Part shown: piece after piece, positions 23,826 through 31,071 of the stretch
Position numbering within the stretch: position 1 is the stretch's first letter
Layout: every line of letters starts with the position of its first letter
Assembly (NCBI GenBank): GCA_902630925.1
Contig: CACOWO010000004.1
Location: forward strand, 1 to 57,109
Length of the DNA: 57,109 nucleotides
DNA from: an uncultured Pelagibacteraceae bacterium
GTDB lineage: Bacteria > Pseudomonadota > Alphaproteobacteria > Pelagibacterales > Pelagibacteraceae
Direction of reading: 5' to 3'
Position numbers and translations under genes: made by a program
The notes under the pieces: generated by a model
Seen by the model: the letters and a program-made list of their open reading frames with translations, nothing else
Told to the model about the DNA's origin: nothing
Database searches by the model: none

Positions 23826-25045
23826 TGCAAAAATTTTTCGCAAATAGACTATCTTTAATTGTTTTAATTTCTGCTTGTTGCGTAATCTTAATTTCAATGG
23901 GATTAAGGCAAACCTTTGGTTTATTTTTTGAAGCATTTGAAAATGGTTTAGGAGTTACTAGAACTGAATTCGGACTTGCTATAGGAATTCAAATGTTATT
24001 CTGGGGTATTTTTGCTCCTATCTTTGGAATTTTGGCAGATAAATTTGGAGGAAACAAAGCTGTATTTTTGGGATTTATAATTTTTGCTTTAGGAATTTTT
24101 ATGTTGTATTCAGGGCCTAATACAGGAATTTATTTTCAAATTGCTCTTGGAGTTTTAGTTGGAACAGCTTTAGGAGCTACAGCAATTGGCGTTCCTGTAT
24201 CAGAAGTAGGAAAACATTTTCCTAACGAAACTAGGACCATCGCAACTGGAATAGTGACTGCAGCAGCTTCAATTGGGTATTTCTTGTCACCTCTATTAAC
24301 TAAATATAGTTTAGTCCAGTTCGATTGGGAAGATACTTTAAGATATTTTTTGATTTTTATTGTTTTTGGATTAATAGTATCTTTATTTTTATTTCCAGCA
24401 AAAACAGTAATTAATTCATCTCAGGTAGATAGAGAACAGACTTTTTGGTCTGCTATGAAAGAAGCTTTTTCACACAAAGGGTATGTGCTGTTAGTGTTGG
24501 GATTTTTTGTTTGCGGTTTTCAAATAACATTGGTTGGAACTCATATTCCAGGCTATATGCAGGCTAGGGGTATGGATGGTTGGTCTGCAACTATCATTTT
24601 AGCACTAATAGGTTTTTTTAATATTTTTGGCACTTTAGGCATGGGTTATCTTGGAACTAAATATAGGAAAAAAAATTTATTAAGTATTCTTTATTCATTA
24701 AGAGCTGTAAGTATATGTGTTTTTATTTTTTCACCACCTTCAATGTTAAATTCAATTATTTTTGGAGTTACTTTTGGTTTGTTGTGGCTCTCTACTGTTC
24801 CTCCAACTAACGGAATAGTTGCCCAAATATTTGGTACTAAATATTTGAGTACTTTATTTGGAATTGTTTTTTTATGTCATCAATTTGGAGCTTTTACCGG
24901 GGCTTTTCTTGGAGGATATTTTTATGATAATTATGGCAGTTACGACTATGCTTGGTATATGGCTATAGTCCTCTCTATTTTTGCAACTCTGATCCATTAT
25001 CCGATTAATGAAACCAGAATACAGCGTGTGGATAACACTATCTAA
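23825..25045 (+). CDS. Major facilitator superfamily transporter
   Basis: The 406-residue protein has twelve membrane helices, the motif GILADKFGGNKAVFLG between helices 2 and 3 (MFS motif A), and ETRTIATGIVTAAASIGYFL in helix 5. MGLRQTFGLFFEAFENGLGV near the N terminus is like the monocarboxylate/oxalate-type MFS of marine bacteria. The substrate is unknown. Because the start overlaps the metC stop, an amino acid or sulfur compound is a fair guess. Confidence 0.85.
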   Translation: MQKFFANRLSLIVLISACCVILISMGLRQTFGLFFEAFENGLGVTRTEFGLAIGIQMLFWGIFAPIFGILADKFGGNKAVFLGFIIFALGIFMLYSGPNTGIYFQIALGVLVGTALGATAIGVPVSEVGKHFPNETRTIATGIVTAAASIGYFLSPLLTKYSLVQFDWEDTLRYFLIFIVFGLIVSLFLFPAKTVINSSQVDREQTFWSAMKEAFSHKGYVLLVLGFFVCGFQITLVGTHIPGYMQARGMDGWSATIILALIGFFNIFGTLGMGYLGTKYRKKNLLSILYSLRAVSICVFIFSPPSMLNSIIFGVTFGLLWLSTVPPTNGIVAQIFGTKYLSTLFGIVFLCHQFGAFTGAFLGGYFYDNYGSYDYAWYMAIVLSIFATLIHYPINETRIQRVDNTI

Positions 25046-25065
25046 GGTTGTATTATGAGTCTCAA

Positions 25066-25087
25066 AGTGAATCAAAAGTGAATCAAA
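25066..25087. repeat. Tandem 11-bp direct repeat upstream of the CADD-like gene
   Basis: AGTGAATCAAA occurs twice in exact tandem, so equivalent bases lie about one helical turn apart. It sits 106 bp upstream of the next start codon, inside a 147-bp intergenic region. It may be a binding site for a regulator or simply a slippage duplication. Confidence 0.5.
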
Positions 25088-25192
25088 ACATGAACATTTA
25101 AAACACTCAACTAAAAAGTGTGGATAATTTTTTATTTAAATAATTTATAAATATTTATAGTCTTTATTTTAATTTTAACAAAAGGAGCAAAA

Positions 25193-25861
25193 ATGTTTTC
25201 AAAACAACTTGGGGCAAAACTAGACAAGTATCATTTACTTAAACATCCGTTTTATCAAATCTATTGGAATGAGGGAAAATTAACTAGAGAGATTATTAAA
25301 GATTATGCTGAACAATATTATCAGCATGTTAAAGCGTTCCCAAGATATATTAGTGCAACACACTCAATCTGTGAAGATATAGAAAAAAGAAGAATTCTAT
25401 TAGAAAACTTACAAGATGAGGAAAATAAAGACGGGGACCATCCTAAGTTATGGAAAAATTTTGCTAAAGCTTTAGGAGCTAATGAACAAGAAATTGAAAA
25501 AGTAAAACTTGACTGGTTTACAAAAGATATGATTGATAATTTTTTTTCTCAAGCTAGAAAATCTTATGCAGAGGGACTTGCATCTTTATATACTTATGAA
25601 AGACAAATTCCTGAAATAGCTGAGACTAAAATTCAAGGTTTAAAAAAGTTTTATGGAGTAAGTTCTAAGGAAGGACTTGAGTTTTTTGAAGCACACAAAT
25701 CAGCAGATGTAATTCATAGAGCTGAGTGCGAAAAATTATTAGATAGTTTATCTAAAGACGAACAAGAAAAAGCTGAAATAGCCTCTTTGTTGACCGCTAG
25801 ATATCTTTGGAATTTTTTGAGTGGTATGACTTCTAAGCATAAACTACAGCAAGCAGCTTAA
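25193..25861 (+). CDS. CADD-family diiron protein, candidate self-sacrificing pABA synthase
   Basis: The 222-residue all-helical protein is of the TenA/PqqC/heme-oxygenase fold, CADD branch. By spacing it keeps the chlamydial metal ligands: Glu76 and His83 (EENKDGDH), Glu136 (YTYER), His168, Asp172 and His175 (HKSADVIH). Tyr21 and Lys146 correspond to chlamydial Tyr27 and Lys152, needed for converting an enzyme tyrosine into p-aminobenzoate, and Tyr135 is also kept. A good ribosome binding site (AAAGGAG) precedes it. It would supply pABA for folate, with folE in the same window. Confidence 0.85.
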   Translation: MFSKQLGAKLDKYHLLKHPFYQIYWNEGKLTREIIKDYAEQYYQHVKAFPRYISATHSICEDIEKRRILLENLQDEENKDGDHPKLWKNFAKALGANEQEIEKVKLDWFTKDMIDNFFSQARKSYAEGLASLYTYERQIPEIAETKIQGLKKFYGVSSKEGLEFFEAHKSADVIHRAECEKLLDSLSKDEQEKAEIASLLTARYLWNFLSGMTSKHKLQQAA

Positions 25862-25872
25862 AAGGCAACTTA

Positions 25873-26547
25873 GTGCTAGAATTTCTTGAATTAATTACTA
25901 AAGCTTATCAAAAGCTTTCTGCCGCTAACATAGTAATTGTTTTCTTATTAGTAAAAATTGGTTTTTGTGCGTTAGGTGGTTTAGTAGTCACCTATATACA
26001 TTCAAAGTTTTCTTATAAATGGCTTAGAAATAATTTTAATCTTTATGTAGGTATAACTCTTCCAGTGATTGGTTTGATAATTACAACAGTCATTGGATCA
26101 AATATAGCATTAAGTATTGGAATGATAGGTGCACTATCAATCGTAAGATTTAGAACACCAATCAGAACTCCATACGAATTAGTTCACTATTTTAGCTTAT
26201 TGACGATTGGGATAAGTGCTAAGGTTGATTTAGGTATAACTTTTATATTAGTTTTACTGCTTTCGCTATTACCATATCTAATTAAAAGGTTTTCAATCAC
26301 TAATTTTCACAAAAAACAAAGTCTAGAAAATTTATCAATTAGCTTTCAGGGTTCAATGAATAATGAAGATTTTAAAAAACTTGTAGGAAACAAAAATATA
26401 AAGAATTATTCTGTGAAAAATGAAAAAGATCTTGTTAATGTTTCTGGTTATGCAAAATTTAATTCGATAAAAGAAAAAGATATTTTCCTGGAAGAGTGGT
26501 CAAAGAGAATAAATAGTTATAATGTTGAGTTAGATGAAAATTATTAA
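25873..26547 (+). CDS. DUF4956 membrane protein
   Basis: The start is GTG at 25873, shortly after the CADD-like stop. The 224-residue protein has four membrane helices, with the conserved ALSIGMIGALSIVRFRTPIR segment (about 75-95) that marks DUF4956. A soluble tail of about 75 residues follows. The family occurs almost always beside VTC-domain and CotH-type genes, as here. The function is unknown; a membrane scaffold for polyphosphate or phosphoryl transfer is suggested by context only. It overlaps the next gene by 14 bp. Confidence 0.82.
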   Translation: MLEFLELITKAYQKLSAANIVIVFLLVKIGFCALGGLVVTYIHSKFSYKWLRNNFNLYVGITLPVIGLIITTVIGSNIALSIGMIGALSIVRFRTPIRTPYELVHYFSLLTIGISAKVDLGITFILVLLLSLLPYLIKRFSITNFHKKQSLENLSISFQGSMNNEDFKKLVGNKNIKNYSVKNEKDLVNVSGYAKFNSIKEKDIFLEEWSKRINSYNVELDENY

Positions 26548-28666
26548 ATGTTTTATTTTTATTTCTTTAATTATAATTTTATTAGATCCTAATATTGGTT
26601 CAGCAAATTCAAAAGAACTCAAAATTCCCTCAAATATAGAATTTAAATTATCAAATTCTGAATATAATAAATATATTCGTAGAGCCATGAGAGCTTACAC
26701 CGATGGAGAATTTTATGGAAAAAAAAATATTAAAAAAAAATATAAGAAGTGGGTAAAAGCTAAAATTTTAATTGGAGATAAAAAAATTTCATCAAAAATA
26801 AGAATTTTGGGTGATTGGAAAGATCATTTAAGACCTCCATTAACTAGCTTAAAAGTTAAAACGGTTGATGATAGTTATTTCGGAGTCACTCGATTTAATC
26901 TTTTTTTACCGGAGACAAGACATGCCGAACATGAGGTCTTTTGGACTTTAGTCTTAAAAAAGTTAAAATTTCCATCTCTTTATACTAGAATGGTGGAAGT
27001 AAATTTAAATGGAAATATTTATAAAGCTATTTTTCAAGAGGATGCAACGAAAGAATTTCTAGAACGAAATAAAATTACTGAGACAGTAATTTTAAAGAAT
27101 AACGATTTCGTATTTTATCTTAATGAGGAAGAGAACGAAATTTATGAAAAATTAGATCTTCTCTCATATGTTGTAGACAATAATAATTTTTTAAAAAACG
27201 ATACATCTAATTTTATAGCCTCAGAGGCAATTAATAAAAGTCTTAATTCTAATTTTTTTGATGAAAGAATTATAAATGAAGATTTCTTTGAAGAAATCCA
27301 TAAAAAATATGCACCCCATGCTTTAGCTCCTGTAAATCGAAAATATATTTACCTACCAAACAAAAAATTTTTCTTACCTTTATACTATGATGGCAACATT
27401 AAATTCATGCCAGGAAGAACTAATTGTGATAACAAAATTGATGACAAGTTACTAAGTGATTTTAAAATCGAGTACGCTAACTTAACAAATAAAAAATTGG
27501 GCAAATTACAGTCTTGTGCTTTTAGCAATATTTATAGTGATAGTTTAAATCGTTTGTCAAATCATTATGAGTTTGTTAATTCTTATGATCAAAATCAAAA
27601 ACAAGAATCAATCAAATATTTTCAAATTAAAAATAAAATATTAAATTTTCTCAATAAAAATAATATAGATAGCCTCAGATCTGAAAAACCTAGTGAAAAA
27701 GCAATTCTTTATACATTTATGTTTGACGATAAATACTTTAAGTGTTTTGAAGGAATTGAAAGTCAAAAAATTATTTCATGTAAACAGATTGATCAAATAG
27801 CTTATGCTAAATATATTTCTGAAAGTGGGAAGTTTGTTAAGACAGATAACTTTAAATCATTTCCTATTAATCTTGGCACATTTAATAAGGAGACACCAAT
27901 CATTTTTATAAATGATCAAAATGAAAAAAATTTCCATTTAAGCGAGGAAGCAACTTATTATTTTATAAATAAAGAAATTAAAAGAGAGCTGGTTACATTC
28001 TCTTTTAAGAATAATAAGTCAAAGTTATTTATCCAAGGTAAATTTGATGATGTTAAGTTTGATTTCAAAACAGAATTTAATAAAGAAAAGGCATTACCTA
28101 AAGAAATAGCAAGATACGATAAAAACTTACTTACAGGATGCGTAAATTTTTTTGATAGTGATTTTAAAAATGTTTCGATTAAAAGCTCAGGAATGAACTG
28201 TGAGGACTCAGTAAATATAAAAAATTCGTTTGGAAATATAGAGAAGGTTGAAATTAGTAATTCAAAATACGACGCATTAGACCTAGATTTTTCTCAAATT
28301 TCAATAAATGATCTTTTCGTGGATAATGCTAAAAATGATTGTTTAGATTTTTCATTTGGTGATTACAAAATAATTCAGGCCAAATTAGATTATTGTGGAG
28401 ATAAAGGTATTTCAGTAGGCGAAAGATCAAAATTAAATTTAACAAATGCAACAATACTTAATAGTAAAATTGGAGTGGCATCTAAAGATGATGCTGTAAC
28501 AAGTATTAATAATGTAATGATAAAAAATATTAATACTTGTCTTGCCGCCTATAATAAAAAAAAAGAATTTCAAGGATCGATAATAAAAGTAAAAAACTTA
28601 AATTGTGATAAATACCAAACTCAATTACAGACAGACAATTTATCAAAAATTTTAATCTTGAAATAA
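26534..28666 (+). CDS. Exported CotH-like protein with C-terminal parallel beta-helix
   Basis: The 710-residue protein has a signal peptide (about 1-24). Residues about 35-300 resemble the CotH kinase-like fold: ILIGDKKISSKIRILGDWKD (79-97), an IYKAIFQED segment (162-170), and LPLYYDGNIKF (281-291), where Asp286 could be the metal-binding Asp. The last about 170 residues contain repeated short strands with Asn ladders (NVSIKSSG, KVEISNSKYDALDLDF, KNDCLDFSF, GDKGISVGERSKLNLTNATI), a right-handed beta-helix. No close functional match is known to me. It lies between DUF4956 and the VTC gene. Confidence 0.7.
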   Translation: MKIIKCFIFISLIIILLDPNIGSANSKELKIPSNIEFKLSNSEYNKYIRRAMRAYTDGEFYGKKNIKKKYKKWVKAKILIGDKKISSKIRILGDWKDHLRPPLTSLKVKTVDDSYFGVTRFNLFLPETRHAEHEVFWTLVLKKLKFPSLYTRMVEVNLNGNIYKAIFQEDATKEFLERNKITETVILKNNDFVFYLNEEENEIYEKLDLLSYVVDNNNFLKNDTSNFIASEAINKSLNSNFFDERIINEDFFEEIHKKYAPHALAPVNRKYIYLPNKKFFLPLYYDGNIKFMPGRTNCDNKIDDKLLSDFKIEYANLTNKKLGKLQSCAFSNIYSDSLNRLSNHYEFVNSYDQNQKQESIKYFQIKNKILNFLNKNNIDSLRSEKPSEKAILYTFMFDDKYFKCFEGIESQKIISCKQIDQIAYAKYISESGKFVKTDNFKSFPINLGTFNKETPIIFINDQNEKNFHLSEEATYYFINKEIKRELVTFSFKNNKSKLFIQGKFDDVKFDFKTEFNKEKALPKEIARYDKNLLTGCVNFFDSDFKNVSIKSSGMNCEDSVNIKNSFGNIEKVEISNSKYDALDLDFSQISINDLFVDNAKNDCLDFSFGDYKIIQAKLDYCGDKGISVGERSKLNLTNATILNSKIGVASKDDAVTSINNVMIKNINTCLAAYNKKKEFQGSIIKVKNLNCDKYQTQLQTDNLSKILILK

Positions 28667-28676
28667 AATAATTAAA

Positions 28677-29288
28677 ATGAAATTTTTAAAAGATAACTTA
28701 AAAAGACATGAAATAAAATTTATTTTAAACCAGAAAGAAAAAATTAATTTTATTAATAATAGTAATTTAAAAATTTTATTTCCAGATCGAATTGTAGAAA
28801 GTGTTTATTTTGATACTAAAGATTTGAGGCTTTTTTCCTTGAGCGAAGAGGGCATAACCCCAAGAATTAAAATAAGGATAAGAGGATATGATAACGGTGA
28901 ATTAAATAATTTAGAAATAAAAACAACTAGAAATTACCACAGAGAAAAGATTGTTCTAAGAGACTTTAAATTTGATAATTTCAATTTACATAATAATCTA
29001 AAAAAATTTGGTATTAATAAAATTGTTGAAAAAAAAATTAGAGTAAAATATTTAAGAAGTTACTATGAATTAGAAGGAGTGGGCAGGATAACGATGGATA
29101 GAAATATTGAATTTTTATATCCTAATAGAAACTCACACAATTCAAAAAAAATTGGTCAAATAATATTAGAGGTAAAAATTCAAAGTGATAAAATAGATAA
29201 AAATAAAATTGAGAGAATTATTAATTTAAAAGAGTCAAGGTTTTCAAAATATTGTGAAGGAATCAACATATTCAACAATATTAATTAA
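28677..29288 (+). CDS. VTC-domain (polyphosphate-polymerase-like) protein
   Basis: The 203-residue protein has the tunnel-fold signature of VTC/CYTH proteins: RHEIKFILNQKEK (10-22), ESVYFDTKDLRL, TPRIKIRIRGY with alternating basic residues that bind triphosphate, LEIKTTRNYHREKIVL, and ILEVKIQSDK. The final SRFSKYCEGI matches the end of the family. Eukaryotic Vtc4 makes polyphosphate from ATP; bacterial members of this cassette have not been shown to. It is third in the DUF4956-CotH-VTC operon, with a 10 bp gap. Confidence 0.85.
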   Translation: MKFLKDNLKRHEIKFILNQKEKINFINNSNLKILFPDRIVESVYFDTKDLRLFSLSEEGITPRIKIRIRGYDNGELNNLEIKTTRNYHREKIVLRDFKFDNFNLHNNLKKFGINKIVEKKIRVKYLRSYYELEGVGRITMDRNIEFLYPNRNSHNSKKIGQIILEVKIQSDKIDKNKIERIINLKESRFSKYCEGINIFNNIN

Positions 29289-29323
29289 TTTGATTTGTAA
29301 ATCTTTTTAATCTAAGAGCTATT

Positions 29324-29713
29324 ATGATTGACTTAAAAAATGATAACCACGTTTGGGATAACAAAAAACCAACAGCACAAATGCTCGGAAGATGGCAGCC
29401 TTGGCACGCTGGTCATCAGAAACTGTTTGAAGAAATATTAAAAAAAACAGGTCAAGTAAACATTATGGTAAGAGATGTTAAAGGTGTTGACGATAATCCA
29501 TTTGACTTTGAAACTGTTAAAAAAAATATTCTTGAAGCTTTAAAAGATTATAAAAATAGAATTCAAGTGACCTTAGTTCCTAATATTACTAACATTTGCT
29601 ACGGAAGAGGAGTGGGTTATAAAATAGAAGAGATAGTTTTAGACGAGAAAACTCAACAGATTTCAGCTACAAAAATTAGAGAACAAATGAGAAAAGAAGG
29701 TAAACTCAAATAA
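29324..29713 (+). CDS. Small adenylyl-/cytidylyltransferase
   Basis: The 129-residue protein carries the nucleotidyltransferase motif GRWQPWHAGHQKLFEE (HxGH at about 28-31) and the second signature ISATKIREQMRKEG near the C terminus (ISxTxxR type). Such enzymes join nucleotide to phosphate, sulfate or phospho-sugar groups. It ends 17 bp before the apr promoter, so it is adjacent to but probably transcribed separately from aprMBA. An AMP-moiety transfer linked to APS is an attractive but unproven role; a typical Sat/ATP-sulfurylase is not visible in the window. Confidence 0.7.
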   Translation: MIDLKNDNHVWDNKKPTAQMLGRWQPWHAGHQKLFEEILKKTGQVNIMVRDVKGVDDNPFDFETVKKNILEALKDYKNRIQVTLVPNITNICYGRGVGYKIEEIVLDEKTQQISATKIREQMRKEGKLK

Positions 29714-29714
29714 T

Positions 29715-29729
29715 TGAGAACTGTTCTCA
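29715..29729. promoter_or_regulatory. 15-bp perfect palindrome abutting the apr promoter
   Basis: TGAGAAC-T-GTTCTCA is perfectly symmetrical (7+1+7) and ends 2 bp before the -35 hexamer at 29731. This position suits an activator or repressor site for the apr operon. It is also just after the previous gene's stop, so a short terminator hairpin is the alternative, though no T-run follows. Confidence 0.55.
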
Positions 29730-29730
29730 C

Positions 29731-29759
29731 TTGACCTCTAAAATACGCATATATATAAA
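29731..29759 (+). promoter_or_regulatory. Sigma-70-type promoter for aprMBA
   Basis: TTGACC (29731-29736) and TATAAA (29754-29759) are separated by exactly 17 bases. The start site predicted 6-7 bases downstream falls on the aprM ATG at 29766, which would make the mRNA leaderless or nearly so; no ribosome binding site is visible before this ATG. Confidence 0.65.
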
Positions 29760-29765
29760 AGTTTA

Positions 29766-30560
29766 ATGATTACAAACAATCCATTCTCAGCATTAGCAGA
29801 AATAGTTCCAGCGATAGTAATGCAGGGATTTGTTATTGCTATGGCTGCTCTTACTCTAGTTGGCGTGTTAGTTGATATTCTTCACAAGAAAAATGTTAAA
29901 TATTTTTTTGAAAATGCAAAAAAAGCTAAAAAGAATGCCAAAGTTGAATTAACAACAGGGAAGAGAACTGCAGTTATTTTAAAAACTGTTGCTCATGACA
30001 TTGCAACAACTTCTGAACTTGGATGGGGTAAAAGAAGATTTGCACATGTTTTAGGTATGTACGGAACCATTATTTTTTGGGTTTGTTCTATTATATTAAT
30101 TTTTTCTTACTCATCAGTCGGAATAGATACTCCGGCAACTTTATCAGCATTATGGCACATTGGTGCAATTTTAACTTGTTTAGGTGGTTACTGGTTTTGG
30201 TTTTTTTTAAGAGTAGATGTGTCTGCAGAGGCTCATCCTTGGTATAGGATTATAAAAGCAGATTTATTTGTATTAGCATTATTAGCTTGCGCAACATTTG
30301 GTTTGGCATGGTCATATACACAACATTCAGGTATGACTGGTCTAAGTTATTTATTTTTAATTTTATTTATTATTTCTAATTTAGTTTTATTTGGAGGTGT
30401 TTACTGGTCAAAATTCGCTCATATGTTTTATAAACCTGGTGCAGCTATTCAAAAAAATTTAGCTGAAGCTGATGGTTCTAGAGACAATTTGCCACCACCT
30501 GCAGATGCACCGGAGCAATTCGGGCTGGGAATTAAAAGAGAACAACCGAAGCATTATTAA
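29766..30560 (+). CDS. aprM: APS reductase membrane anchor subunit
   Basis: The 264-residue protein has six or seven membrane helices, an N-terminal membrane segment then a basic loop (KKAKKNAKVELTTGKRTAVI) and His residues suited to heme or quinone contact (LWHIGAI, KFAHMFY, EAHPWYR). The C-terminal tail is Pro-rich and hydrophilic. It is the first gene before aprBA, the arrangement known for SAR11-type and some sulfur-oxidising bacteria, where AprM passes electrons from the AprBA complex into the quinone pool. The leader is very short. Confidence 0.88.
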   Translation: MITNNPFSALAEIVPAIVMQGFVIAMAALTLVGVLVDILHKKNVKYFFENAKKAKKNAKVELTTGKRTAVILKTVAHDIATTSELGWGKRRFAHVLGMYGTIIFWVCSIILIFSYSSVGIDTPATLSALWHIGAILTCLGGYWFWFFLRVDVSAEAHPWYRIIKADLFVLALLACATFGLAWSYTQHSGMTGLSYLFLILFIISNLVLFGGVYWSKFAHMFYKPGAAIQKNLAEADGSRDNLPPPADAPEQFGLGIKREQPKHY

Positions 30561-30600
30561 AAAATTTATGTTAATAAACTTGAAGGGAGAAAAATAATTT

Positions 30601-31071
30601 ATGTCAACTTTTGTATATATGACTAGATGTGATGGCTGCGGACATTGCGTAGACATCTGTCCATCAGATATCATGCATATTGATGAGACTATTAGACGAG
30701 CAAAAAATATTGAGCCTAACTTTTGTTGGGAATGTTATTCATGTGTGAAAGCTTGCCCAAATCATGCAATTGATGTTCGAGGTTACGCTGATTTTGCTCC
30801 GATGGGACATAGTGTAAGAGTAAGAAGAGAAGAAGAAAAAGGAACTATTTCTTGGAGAATAAAATTTAGAAACGGAACAGAGAAAAACTTTGTATCACCA
30901 ATCACAACAAAACCTTGGGGAAAATTTATTCCAAAACTTGCAGAGGAAGATAAACCAAATCAAGGAGAAATAACTACACAAAGACTTTACACTGAACCAA
31001 AAGGTTTAAATATTGACGGGGACCTTCCAACTGTAAGCAAAGATTCATTTAAAAAAGGTGTTTACTACTAA
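30601..31071 (+). CDS. aprB: Adenylylsulfate reductase beta subunit
   Basis: The 156-residue iron-sulfur protein has two 4Fe-4S motifs: CDGCGHCVDICPSDIMH (10-26) and CWECYSCVKACPNHAIDV. The C-terminal tail from about residue 70 wraps the alpha subunit in known structures. In the oxidative direction AprBA converts sulfite and AMP to adenosine 5'-phosphosulfate, with electrons leaving through AprB. A ribosome binding site (GAAGGGAG) precedes the ATG. The stop overlaps the aprA start (TAATG). Confidence 0.96.
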   Translation: MSTFVYMTRCDGCGHCVDICPSDIMHIDETIRRAKNIEPNFCWECYSCVKACPNHAIDVRGYADFAPMGHSVRVRREEEKGTISWRIKFRNGTEKNFVSPITTKPWGKFIPKLAEEDKPNQGEITTQRLYTEPKGLNIDGDLPTVSKDSFKKGVYY

